A stretch of DNA of 6,206 nt from Chloroflexota bacterium (lineage in GTDB: Bacteria > Chloroflexota > Dehalococcoidia > Tepidiformales > Tepidiformaceae): positions 1 through 6,206 of the forward strand of contig JANXYE010000051.1 of assembly GCA_025350285.1 (NCBI GenBank), read 5' to 3'. Positions 1 through 5,869 of this stretch are shown here, one piece after another. Within the stretch, counting starts at the first letter, position 1, and the number at the start of each line of letters is the position of its first letter. The notes under the pieces were generated by a model. The model was not told the DNA's origin. It was given only the letters and a program-made list of their open reading frames with translations, and ran no database searches. A program made the position numbers and the translations under genes.

Positions 1-740
1 CCGAGGATGGGACCGAACTCTTCGGGATGCTCTACGTCCCGGCGAACCCGCAGCCCGGGCAGCGGTACCCCGTGGTCGTCTCGGTTTACGGCGGCCCCCA
101 CGTCCAGCGCGTCTCGGACGACTGGTCCGCGACCGTCGATCTGCGCGCGCAATACCTCTCGCAGCAGGGCTTCGGCGTGCTCAAGGTCGATAACCGTGGC
201 GGGTTCAATCGCGGGCTCGCCTTCGAAGCGGCCCTGAATCGAAACCTGGGTTCTGTCGAAGTACGGGACCAGGTGGCCGGCGTGCGCTGGTTGACCGCGA
301 ACCGGGCCTGGGCCGATACCTCCCGCGTGGGCGTGTACGGCTGGAGTTACGGCGGCTACATGACGCTCATGTGCATGGCGAAGGCGCCCGAAGTCTTCTC
401 GGTCGGCGTCGCCGGGGCGCCGGTGACTTCGTGGGACGGGTACGACACCGCCTACACCGAACGCTACATGGGCACGCCGCGGAACAATCCCGACGGGTAC
501 CGCGAGGCCTCCGTGATGACCCACGTCGAGGGCCTGGCCGGGAAACTGCTCATCGTCCACGGGATGATCGACGAGAACGTGCACTTCCGCCACACGGCCC
601 GGCTGCTCGTCGCGCTAGCGTCGGCGGGCAAGGAGTACGAATTGCTCGTCTACCCGGAGGAGCGCCACATGCCTCGCGACCAGAAAGGGCTCGAAGACCA
701 GGAACGCAAGGTCTTCGGATACTTCGCGAAGCATCTGTGA
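1..740 (+). CDS. Dipeptidyl-peptidase IV-like S9 serine peptidase, 3' part only
   Basis: This is the C-terminal 245 residues of a prolyl-oligopeptidase-superfamily (S9) peptidase. The reading frame is already open at base 3, so the start and the N-terminal beta-propeller lie outside the window. The alpha/beta-hydrolase catalytic domain is complete. The nucleophile is Ser115 (counted from the codon at base 3) in GWSYGGY, followed by Asp190 in MIDENVHF and His222 in EERHM. The Ser-Asp-His spacings of 75 and 32 closely match human DPP4 (78 and 32). DPP4 pocket residues are also recognisable: the oxyanion Tyr29 in VYGGPH, Tyr147 and Tyr151 in [11 protein letters not shown] at exactly +32 and +36 from Ser, and Asn192. 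By family knowledge it would release N-terminal Xaa-Pro or Xaa-Ala dipeptides. The Glu pair that fixes the substrate amino terminus sits in the missing propeller, so dipeptidyl specificity is inferred. Subcellular location cannot be read because the N terminus is absent. Confidence 0.93.
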   Translation, partial: EDGTELFGMLYVPANPQPGQRYPVVVSVYGGPHVQRVSDDWSATVDLRAQYLSQQGFGVLKVDNRGGFNRGLAFEAALNRNLGSVEVRDQVAGVRWLTANRAWADTSRVGVYGWSYGGYMTLMCMAKAPEVFSVGVAGAPVTSWDGYDTAYTERYMGTPRNNPDGYREASVMTHVEGLAGKLLIVHGMIDENVHFRHTARLLVALASAGKEYELLVYPEERHMPRDQKGLEDQERKVFGYFAKHL

Positions 741-767
741 CGTACTATTCGATGACTCGGAACTCAG

Positions 768-785
768 TCCTTCCCCGGAAGGAGG
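768..785 (+). promoter_or_regulatory. Shine-Dalgarno inside a short hairpin, upstream of the sulfurtransferase
   Basis: The ribosome binding site AAGGAGG (779-785) ends 11 nt before the ATG at 797. It overlaps the right arm of an inverted repeat: TCCTTC (768-773), loop CCCG, GAAGGA (778-783). Folding this hairpin in the mRNA would hide most of the Shine-Dalgarno sequence. No T-run follows, so it is a poor candidate for an intrinsic terminator. The SD position supports 797 over the in-frame ATG at 752 as the start. Confidence 0.5.
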
Positions 786-796
786 AACTCGCCACT

Positions 797-1630
797 ATGG
801 ATTACGCCCACCCCGAACTGCTCGTCGAACCCGATTGGGTTGCCGCCCACGCGGACGACCCGAATGTTCGCATCATCGATTGCGCGACGGTGGAGGCCTA
901 CCGGCGGGCGCACATCCCGGGCGCCATCCAGCTCCCAATCCACTTCTATATCAAGGAAGACGATGCGGCGGGCAGCGACCACGGGACGTTCGTCACGCCC
1001 CCGGCCGCCTTCGAAAAGGTGATGAGCCAGCTCGGCGTTTCCGCCGACACCACCGTCGTGACCTACGACGACAACAACGCGCTCGTCGCTTCGCGGCTCT
1101 GGTGGGTGCTCAAGTACTACGGGCATTCGAACGCAAAGGTGCTGGACGGCGGCTGGCATCGCTGGCTCACTGAGAACCGGCCAGTCACCTTCCACGCGAC
1201 CAAGCCCACGCCCGGGAGCTTCACCGCGAAACCCAGGCCCGAACTGTACGCCTCGGCCGAATACCTTATCGAGAAGCACGCAGACCCGGCCTGCAACGTG
1301 CTTGATGCGCGCACAGATGGCGAATGGGCGGGCACGAACGCCCGTGGGAACCGCCGCACCGGCCGCGTCCCGAACGCGAAGCACCTCGAATGGCTAAACT
1401 TCGTCTCAAAAGATGACAGCCGCCGTTTCCTACCGGCGGGCGAGCTCCAGAAGCTGCTGGACGACGCGGGGATCGACCGCAAGAACCCCACGATCACCTA
1501 CTGCCAGGGCGGCATCCGGGCGGCGCACGCCGCGTTCGCACTCGAACTGATGGGCTACGAGAACGTCCGCGTGTACGACGGCAGCATGCAGGACTGGGCG
1601 AACCGGGACGATACGCCGCTGGTCAAGTAG
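797..1630 (+). CDS. Two-domain sulfurtransferase (thiosulfate/3-mercaptopyruvate type)
   Basis: This 277-residue protein has two tandem rhodanese domains, the usual length for TST/MST enzymes, which move a sulfane sulfur from thiosulfate or 3-mercaptopyruvate to an acceptor through a cysteine persulfide. The N-terminal domain (about 10-130) has rhodanese hallmarks (HIPGAI at 39-44, LDGGW at 116-120), but its active-site position reads YDDNN with no Cys, as is normal for the non-catalytic domain. The C-terminal domain (about 150-277) has DARTDGEW, then the active-site Cys236 in the loop CQGGIR, then YDGSMQDW. The loop is neither the classic rhodanese CRKGVT nor the MST CGTGVT, so the donor cannot be assigned. 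No signal peptide is visible, suggesting a cytoplasmic enzyme. The ATG at 797 has AAGGAGG 11 nt upstream; an in-frame ATG at 752 is less well placed. It follows the peptidase by 56 nt and probably shares its transcript. Confidence 0.93.
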   Translation: MDYAHPELLVEPDWVAAHADDPNVRIIDCATVEAYRRAHIPGAIQLPIHFYIKEDDAAGSDHGTFVTPPAAFEKVMSQLGVSADTTVVTYDDNNALVASRLWWVLKYYGHSNAKVLDGGWHRWLTENRPVTFHATKPTPGSFTAKPRPELYASAEYLIEKHADPACNVLDARTDGEWAGTNARGNRRTGRVPNAKHLEWLNFVSKDDSRRFLPAGELQKLLDDAGIDRKNPTITYCQGGIRAAHAAFALELMGYENVRVYDGSMQDWANRDDTPLVK

Positions 1631-1668
1631 CGCCCTTCGCACACTTCGATTTCTCTTGGAGGGCCACT

Positions 1669-2676
1669 GTGGCCACCTTCGACGTTGCCCTGCTCCAGAT
1701 CTCGCCTCGCGGGGCGGATATCCACGCGAACCTTGCAAAGGGCGAATCAGCCTGCCGGCAGGCGGCCAGCGTCGGATCCGACCTCGCCCTCTTCCCCGAG
1801 ATGTGGAGCAACGGCTACGAGTTCTTCCGGGCCGAACAGGATCCCGGGAACATCTGGCGCCACCCGGACAACTGGAACGACGCGCCGCCGCCGTTCAGCG
1901 AGGAGGACCAGCTCGCCTATGAGATCTGGCTCGAAAGCGCCGTTCCGAGCGACGGGCCATTCGTAACGCACTTTCGCGACCTCGCACGCGAACTGCGCAT
2001 GGCGATCGCCATCACCTACCTGGAAGAATGGCCGGGAGGGCCGCGCAACACCCTGTCCGTTATCGACCGCGAGGGAGAGATCGCGTTCACCTACGCCAAG
2101 GTCCACACCTGCGCGTTTTCGCTCGGCGAGAGCGCCTGCACGCCGGGCGATGGCTTCCGCGTCGCCGAACTGGAGACGAAGGCCGGGCCCGTGACCGTCG
2201 GCGCCATGATCTGCTTCGACCGCGAGTTCCCGGAGAGCGCACGCACGCTCACGCTCATGGGGGCCGAGGTCATCCTTACGCCGAACGCCTGCGAACTCGA
2301 GCGGAACCGCCTGGAGCAGTTCCGTGCGCGTGCCTACGAAAACATGGTCGGGTTGGCGATGGCGAACTACCCGCCGCCGAAATGCAACGGCCACTCCGTC
2401 GCATTCGACGGCATGGGCTTCACGGCGGACGGGCAGACGCGGGACATGGGGCTGGTGAAGGGGCGCGCTCAGGAAGGCGTATACGTCGCCAAGTTCGACC
2501 TGGAGACCATGCGCGGGTGGCGCAAACGAGAGACCTGGGGGGCGTTCCGCCGCCCGCACCTCTATGGCCCGATCACGCAGCCGACGACGGTGGCCGACTT
2601 TCAGCGCGTCCGCGAGGGCGAACGCGGGAACCTCACCGTCGAGACGGCGGGCGCGACCCCGGTAGTGGCCGTTTAG
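1669..2676 (+). CDS. Nitrilase-superfamily carbon-nitrogen hydrolase (amidohydrolase)
   Basis: This 335-residue protein belongs to the carbon-nitrogen hydrolase (nitrilase) superfamily, which hydrolyses amide, carbamoyl or nitrile C-N bonds through a cysteine thioester. The catalytic set is visible: Glu44 in LFPEMW, Lys144 in YAKVHTCAF, and nucleophile Cys182 in GAMICFDREFPES. A further conserved-type Glu lies in TYLEEW (119/120). The Asn-containing stretch ILTPNACE (202-209) and the ENMVGLAMANY segment (224-234) are typical of the C-terminal half of the fold. About 40 extra C-terminal residues follow the core. Nothing seen fixes the substrate; omega-amidase-like, N-carbamoyl or aliphatic amidase activities are all possible. 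The start is a GTG chosen for GGAGGG (1658-1663) 5 nt upstream. It lies 38 nt after the sulfurtransferase on the same strand, so co-transcription is likely. Its TAG stop is one base from the stop of the opposing small gene. Confidence 0.92.
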   Translation: MATFDVALLQISPRGADIHANLAKGESACRQAASVGSDLALFPEMWSNGYEFFRAEQDPGNIWRHPDNWNDAPPPFSEEDQLAYEIWLESAVPSDGPFVTHFRDLARELRMAIAITYLEEWPGGPRNTLSVIDREGEIAFTYAKVHTCAFSLGESACTPGDGFRVAELETKAGPVTVGAMICFDREFPESARTLTLMGAEVILTPNACELERNRLEQFRARAYENMVGLAMANYPPPKCNGHSVAFDGMGFTADGQTRDMGLVKGRAQEGVYVAKFDLETMRGWRKRETWGAFRRPHLYGPITQPTTVADFQRVREGERGNLTVETAGATPVVAV

Positions 2677-2677
2677 T

Positions 2678-2896
2678 TTAGACCGGCACGGCGGGCTGCA
2701 CTTCAGCGCGCTCGAGCCGGAGCAACGCATCGAGCGTAAAGCCTAGGTCACCGAATTCGCAAAGCGATCCGCAGTAGGTCATCTTCAGCGTGCTCGGGGA
2801 CTTCCGCCAGTCGTAGCGGAGGCTACAACGCGCGCAGACCTTGATGTTGTTGAGGCTGATTCCGGATGCACCGGGGCCGATGGGCGTCTCAGTCAT
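2678..2896 (-). CDS. Small four-cysteine protein of unknown function, possible zinc-binding
   Basis: I do not recognise this 72-residue protein. It has four cysteines as CARC (21, 24) and CGSLC (42, 46), a CxxC-x17-CxxxC arrangement that could hold one zinc ion in a ribbon-like knuckle. Between them lies a basic and aromatic stretch (LRYDWRKSPSTLKMTY). A short likely helix (FTLDALLRLERAEV, 53-66) follows. It has no signal peptide or membrane segment. The start is the ATG at 2896 because AGGAAGG (complement of 2904-2910) lies 7 nt upstream. An in-frame ATG at 2953 would add 19 residues but has only AAGG very close to it. It is transcribed divergently from the SDR, with a CIRCE operator between the two starts, and converges with the amidohydrolase with one base between stops. 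It is a real gene in my view: good SD, patterned cysteines, and it fills the gap exactly. Its function is open. Confidence 0.72.
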   Translation of the reverse strand: MTETPIGPGASGISLNNIKVCARCSLRYDWRKSPSTLKMTYCGSLCEFGDLGFTLDALLRLERAEVQPAVPV

Positions 2897-2962
2897 TTCT
2901 GTGCCTTCCTGGCGTCCGGGGGCGGGACACCTCGCAATAAAGAGAACGCTCATTCACCTTAG

Positions 2963-2992
2963 ATTGTTCACACGCCGAGCGCCAGTGGTGAA
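2963..2992 (-). promoter_or_regulatory. Weak candidate promoter for the four-cysteine gene
   Basis: Reading leftward, TTCACC (complement of 2987-2992) and AACAAT (complement of 2963-2968) each match 4 of 6 consensus -35/-10 positions with an 18-nt spacer. The -35 box directly abuts the CIRCE element, so HrcA bound there would probably block RNA polymerase. Transcription would begin near 2956. The match is weak and rests on sigma-70 consensus only. No comparably placed rightward promoter for the SDR could be picked with confidence. Confidence 0.25.
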
Positions 2993-3019
2993 TTAGCACT
3001 CTCCTGTTAAGAGTGCTAA
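2993..3019. promoter_or_regulatory. CIRCE element (HrcA repressor operator)
   Basis: This is a perfect inverted repeat, TTAGCACTC (2993-3001), a 9-nt spacer (3002-3010) and GAGTGCTAA (3011-3019), identical to the CIRCE consensus TTAGCACTC-N9-GAGTGCTAA. By established knowledge it binds the HrcA repressor, whose activity depends on the GroEL/ES chaperonin, giving induction on heat shock. It lies 65 nt upstream of the SDR start and 96 nt upstream of the four-cysteine gene start. Because it is symmetric it could act on either gene or both. Neither is a known member of the HrcA regulon. Confidence 0.92.
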
Positions 3020-3037
3020 CCCGCCTTCGCCCTGCGC

Positions 3038-3058
3038 TTAGCGGCACGAGGCGGCTAA
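3038..3058. repeat. Short CIRCE-like inverted repeat in the SDR leader
   Basis: TTAGC (3038-3042) and GCTAA (3054-3058) are separated by 11 nt. Two further GC pairs continue inside after a G-G mismatch. The outer five bases equal the ends of CIRCE, but the ACTC/GAGT inner part is missing and the spacing is shorter. It may be an RNA hairpin in the 5' leader, a degenerate operator, or chance. Confidence 0.3.
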
Positions 3059-3084
3059 ACTGCGGCACTTGGGAGGTGTCTATC

Positions 3085-3825
3085 ATGAATATCGGTGGGA
3101 AAATCGCCCTCGTCACTGGCGCGGCATCGGGAATTGGCCGCGCGACCGCCCTCGCGCTCGCAAAAGAGGGCGCTTCGGTCGCCGTAGCCGACCTGGACGA
3201 GGCTGGGGGAGCCGAAAGCGTGCGGCTGATCACCGCCGCCGGGGGCAAGGCCTCCTTCATCAAAGCCGACGTTTCCACGCCAGCCGGTGTGCGCGCGATG
3301 TTCGATGCTGTGGATGCCGTCTATGGAGGTATCGACATTGTCCATAACAACGCCGGCATCATGACCGGCGGCAATCCCAACTGGCCGGACGCCTCCCTTG
3401 AGAAGATCGCGCTCGTCATCAACGTGAACGTCGCGGGCGTCATCATGGGCACGCGCGAGGCCGTCGCCCGCATGCGCGCGCGCGGCGGCGGGGTGGTCGT
3501 GAACACCGCTTCCATCGCCGCCCTCGGCCCGATGCCCATGGACCCGATTTACGCCGCGACCAAGGCGGCCGTCGTCCTCTTCACACAGAGCTGCGCGATG
3601 CTCGCCGAAACTGAGAAGGTGCGCGTCAACGCGGTCCTCCCCGGCATGGTGGACACCCCAATTATCGGCAAGACCGGCGACGGCACGACGCCAGCGCCCT
3701 GGCTCGCGCCCGCCATTGCGGCAACGAAGATGCTCCAGCCCGAGGAGATAGCGGCGGCCGTCATCGACTACGTGAAGGACGACAGCAAGGCCGGCGACCA
3801 CCGCATCGTGGGCAACGCCCGGTAG
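3085..3825 (+). CDS. Short-chain dehydrogenase/reductase (classical SDR)
   Basis: This 246-residue protein is a classical SDR, an NAD(P)-dependent alcohol/ketone oxidoreductase of normal length with one Rossmann domain. Visible motifs are the cofactor glycine motif TGAASGIG (11-18), NNAG (88-91), the structural/catalytic Asn115 in INVNVAGV, and the tetrad residues Ser143 (NTAS), Tyr156 and Lys160 (YAATK). The PGMVDTP stretch (187-192) precedes the substrate lid. Asp36 at the end of beta-2 (VADLD) favours NAD(H) over NADP(H). The substrate cannot be told. The ATG at 3085 is chosen for GGGAGG (3071-3076) 8 nt upstream; an in-frame ATG at 3013 lies inside CIRCE and would add a non-SDR tail. The CIRCE 65 nt upstream predicts HrcA control, unusual for this family. 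The last codon and TAG stop lie in the left arm of a long inverted repeat shared with the convergent hydrolase. Confidence 0.94.
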   Translation: MNIGGKIALVTGAASGIGRATALALAKEGASVAVADLDEAGGAESVRLITAAGGKASFIKADVSTPAGVRAMFDAVDAVYGGIDIVHNNAGIMTGGNPNWPDASLEKIALVINVNVAGVIMGTREAVARMRARGGGVVVNTASIAALGPMPMDPIYAATKAAVVLFTQSCAMLAETEKVRVNAVLPGMVDTPIIGKTGDGTTPAPWLAPAIAATKMLQPEEIAAAVIDYVKDDSKAGDHRIVGNAR

Positions 3826-3944
3826 CCCTCATCCCCCGACGCCGCGGGAGACCCCGTGGCTTGACGCCAGGACGGCGGATGAAAAACCCATGGCTCTGCT
3901 CCCCTCGCCCGCGCATAGAAGTGGGTCGGGGGATGAGGGCTACC
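3821..3944. repeat. 124-bp element with perfect 20-bp terminal inverted repeats between convergent genes
   Basis: The arms at 3821-3840 and 3925-3944 are exact reverse complements over 20 bases (GGTAGCCCTCATCC... at the left edge). Each arm contains the TAG stop of the adjoining gene: SDR at 3823-3825 and hydrolase at 3940-3942 on the minus strand. Inside lies a second hairpin, GCCGCGGG (3841-3848), loop AGAC, CCCGTGGC (3853-3860), with one G-T wobble, then a small CGCC/GGCG stem (3865-3877). The transcript could fold as a long closing stem with internal hairpins. It could be a bidirectional terminator or mRNA-end stabiliser, or a REP/MITE-like interspersed repeat. There is no terminal T-run of the intrinsic-terminator type. 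Confidence 0.88.
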
Positions 3945-4872
3945 CGTGGAGTGCGACCCTCAGTGCGGCGCAGGCATCGGCGACGGCGCGCTTCGCCGTG
4001 TCCAGGACCGCCGACATCTGCATGAAGCCGTGCGGCATGTCCGGATAGACCTTCAGATCGATCGGCACGCCCGCGAGCGCGAGCTTGTTGGCGTAGCGGA
4101 ATGAGTCGTCGAGCAGCGGGTCGAGCGTGCCCACCTGGAGCAGCGCGGGCGGCATACCCGTCACATCCCCGAGGCCGGGGGAGACGCATGGGTCGTGGCG
4201 CAGCGCAGGGTCCGGCGTGTACTGGTCCACGAACCAGTCCATGGAGGCGCGATCGAGGACGAAGCCCTCGCTGTTCTTCGCAATCGACGGCTTCGACATA
4301 TCGAAATCGAACGCGCCGTACATGAGGAGCTGGAAGGCCGGCGCCGGCCCGCCCGTGTCGCGCAGGCGCTGGCAGCTCGCGGCCGTGAGGTTGCCTCCGG
4401 CCGAATCGCCGCCGATTGCGAACTTCGCGGCGTTGCCACCGAGCGCCGGCGCGTTTTCGACAGCCCAGCGGATGCCGGCAATGCAGTCTTCGAGGGCCGC
4501 CGGGGCCGGGTGCTCGGGCGCAAGGCGATAATCGAGGCTGACGACGAGTACCTTCGCCCCCTCGGCCAGCTCGGCGCAGAGCCGCAGATGGGAATCCGGG
4601 TTGCCGATGACGAATCCGCCGCCGTGGATGTAGACGAGCAGCGGGAATGGCCCCTGGCCCTTCGGGACGAAGGTCTTCACCCCCATCTCGCCGCCGGGCG
4701 TAGGGATCTGCTGGTCCGTGATCGACGCCATCTCGGGCGCGCCCGCATTGAACATCGCAAAGCCGGTGGCGAAGCCAGCACGCGCCTCGGCGAGTGGAAC
4801 CTCCCACATTTTCGGGGCGTTGGCGGATTGCGCCGCCATCATATCGAGCAGGGCCTGTACCTGTGGGTCCAT
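3940..4872 (-). CDS. HSL-family (family IV) alpha/beta hydrolase, esterase
   Basis: This 310-residue protein is a hormone-sensitive-lipase-like (bacterial family IV) carboxylesterase, which hydrolyses short to medium acyl esters. An N-terminal cap region (1-60) is followed by the oxyanion motif HGGGF (83-87). DYRLAPEHPAPAALED (114-129), a signature stretch of the family, comes next. The nucleophile is Ser157 in GGDSAGGN, with Asp251 in GTLDPLLDD and His281 in MPHGF completing the triad. All catalytic residues are present and the length is typical. No signal peptide is seen, so it is probably cytoplasmic. The ATG at 4872 has GGAGG (complement of 4878-4882) 5 nt upstream. It follows the MaoC-like gene by 13 nt on the same strand, so it is probably the last gene of that operon. 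The natural ester is unknown. Its stop lies in the right arm of the 124-bp inverted-repeat element. Confidence 0.94.
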   Translation of the reverse strand: MDPQVQALLDMMAAQSANAPKMWEVPLAEARAGFATGFAMFNAGAPEMASITDQQIPTPGGEMGVKTFVPKGQGPFPLLVYIHGGGFVIGNPDSHLRLCAELAEGAKVLVVSLDYRLAPEHPAPAALEDCIAGIRWAVENAPALGGNAAKFAIGGDSAGGNLTAASCQRLRDTGGPAPAFQLLMYGAFDFDMSKPSIAKNSEGFVLDRASMDWFVDQYTPDPALRHDPCVSPGLGDVTGMPPALLQVGTLDPLLDDSFRYANKLALAGVPIDLKVYPDMPHGFMQMSAVLDTAKRAVADACAALRVALHG

Positions 4873-4885
4873 TGGAGCCTCCAGG

Positions 4886-5305
4886 TTAGAAGAATTGAAC
4901 GCTGGCGAAGCCGCGGACGGAGGGCTGGCCCTCCTCGTTCACGACGAACATTTCGATATCGGCCCGCCGCTGCCCGTCCGCTTCGTAGACGCGGGCGACG
5001 TTGCCGGTGATCGTGATCTCACGGCCCTGGGTGTCCGGGCGGCGGTGAGCGGCGCGGACGTGGCGGACGAAGCCCGTCCCGCCCAGCCAATCATCGACCA
5101 CGCGGTAGAGGAACCCGAGCTTGAGCGGCCCGGGCACCATCCGGCCGGGCATGCCGTTCGCCTTCGCGGCTTCTGCGTCGTAGAAGAACGCGGGCAGGTT
5201 CCAGCCGCCAAGGATGGCGTAGCGAATAACCAGCCCGAGGTCCGGCGTGAGGCTGAAGGGCGGTAGCTCGTCGCCTTCCTTGATGGTTTCGAAAGTGACA
5301 CTCAC
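4886..5305 (-). CDS. MaoC-like hot-dog-fold protein with altered active site
   Basis: This 139-residue protein looks like a single MaoC-type hot-dog domain, the fold of (R)-specific enoyl-CoA hydratases and beta-hydroxyacyl dehydratases. It opens with an FETIKEGDELPPF segment (5-17) common at the start of MaoC domains. It continues into FYDAEAAKANGMPGRMVPGPLKLGFL (41-66), matching the YDxxxAxxxGxPGxxxxG region after the catalytic loop. The loop itself reads GGWNLPAFFYD (33-43) where hydratases have a D-x-N-P-x-H pattern, so both the Asp and His appear absent. It may be a non-catalytic partner of the upstream hot-dog protein or act on another thioester. The start is a GTG with GGAGGT (complement of 5311-5316) 5 nt upstream. 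It overlaps the upstream stop by 4 nt (GTGA), which points to translational coupling. Confidence 0.82.
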   Translation of the reverse strand: MSVTFETIKEGDELPPFSLTPDLGLVIRYAILGGWNLPAFFYDAEAAKANGMPGRMVPGPLKLGFLYRVVDDWLGGTGFVRHVRAAHRRPDTQGREITITGNVARVYEADGQRRADIEMFVVNEEGQPSVRGFASVQFF

Positions 5306-5760
5306 GCCTCACCTCCGCGGGCCGAGGCCACGTCGTACTGCATCATCGTGCGCACGCTGCGCGCTACCACTTCGCCCGCCGGGTCACTGAACTCGACATC
5401 GCTGCGAAAGTAGAGGCTGTAGCCGAACTGCCCCCCGAACCGCTCGGAGATATCGGCGAGGCGGGACCGGCTGACGAGTTCTTCGCCGAGCCGTAACGGC
5501 CGCGTGAACTCGAATTCGTTGCTGATGAGCAGGCTGTTCGGCATCAGATCCGGCATCGGCACGCCGTCGGATTCGGAATCGAGCGCCGCGAGGACGTAGC
5601 CGGGCACCGGGTCGCCATCGGCAAGTTCGACATCGTGGTCGCCGCGGTAGAGGTCCATCGTGCGGGACACGGCACGTCGGGAGATGCGCAGTGGCACCGG
5701 CTCGGAGGTACGGCCGATAAGGGCGCGAACATCTTCGGTGAGGAGCGAGGCATCGGGCAT
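5302..5760 (-). CDS. FAS1-like / MaoC N-terminal-type hot-dog dehydratase-related protein
   Basis: This 152-residue protein resembles the FAS1-like dehydratase (MaoC_dehydrat_N) half of two-part MaoC hydratases. Supporting features are an IGRTSEPVPLRI opening (15-26), the NEFEFTRPLRLGEEL segment (81-95) that resembles the family's EFEYxRPLxxGD, SRLADISERFG (99-109), and a final strand GEVVARSVRTMM (129-140). This half often lacks its own catalytic residues and pairs with a C-terminal MaoC partner. The next gene, overlapping by 4 nt, is such a domain, so a heteromer acting on an acyl-CoA-type thioester is a fair inference. The ATG at 5760 fits the start of homologous domains; the frame stays open further upstream to 6063 but runs into an 8-bp tandem repeat and repeat DNA. 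There is no Shine-Dalgarno before 5760; a -10-like TACGCT lies 7 nt upstream, which suggests a leaderless mRNA. Confidence 0.83.
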   Translation of the reverse strand: MPDASLLTEDVRALIGRTSEPVPLRISRRAVSRTMDLYRGDHDVELADGDPVPGYVLAALDSESDGVPMPDLMPNSLLISNEFEFTRPLRLGEELVSRSRLADISERFGGQFGYSLYFRSDVEFSDPAGEVVARSVRTMMQYDVASARGGEA

Positions 5761-5767
5761 AGCGCGA

Positions 5768-5796
5768 AGCGTAGCGGAGGCGCGGTCAAGTCTCAA
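5768..5796 (-). promoter_or_regulatory. Candidate leaderless promoter of the hot-dog/hydrolase operon
   Basis: Reading leftward, TTGAGA (complement of 5791-5796, 5 of 6 to the -35 consensus), a 17-nt spacer and TACGCT (complement of 5768-5773, TAnnnT form) end 7 nt before the ATG at 5760. Transcription would then begin at or next to the start codon, which fits the missing Shine-Dalgarno. The -10 match is only 3 of 6, so this is a proposal. Confidence 0.4.
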
Positions 5797-5869
5797 TCGC
5801 GGGGGTTGCGATTCAAAGTTTTGCGCGAGGAGGGCTGCTGGCGCGGTAGCGCATGAAGGGATGGTCTTT

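Noticed and set aside
752..796. Earlier in-frame ATG at 752 for the sulfurtransferase
   Set aside because: The strong AAGGAGG lies downstream of it and 11 nt before 797, and the extra 15 residues show no rhodanese features.
1747..2730. Long minus-strand ORF opposite the amidohydrolase
   Set aside because: It is an antisense shadow in GC-rich DNA: the plus-strand frame has the full Glu-Lys-Cys set, and the minus translation is Arg/Gly/Ala-rich with no motif.
2897..2953. 19-residue extension of the four-cysteine protein (ATG at 2953)
   Set aside because: The ATG at 2896 has AGGAAGG at 7 nt, while 2953 has only AAGG three bases away. It stays possible if transcription begins near 2956.
3013..3084. 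Longer SDR starting inside the CIRCE right arm
   Set aside because: It adds 24 residues before the Rossmann start; GGGAGG is correctly placed for 3085 and classical SDRs begin a few residues before the glycine motif.
4195..5010. Long plus-strand ORF opposite the hydrolase and MaoC-like gene
   Set aside because: It is a shadow frame crossing two well-supported minus-strand genes, with no ribosome binding site or recognisable domain.
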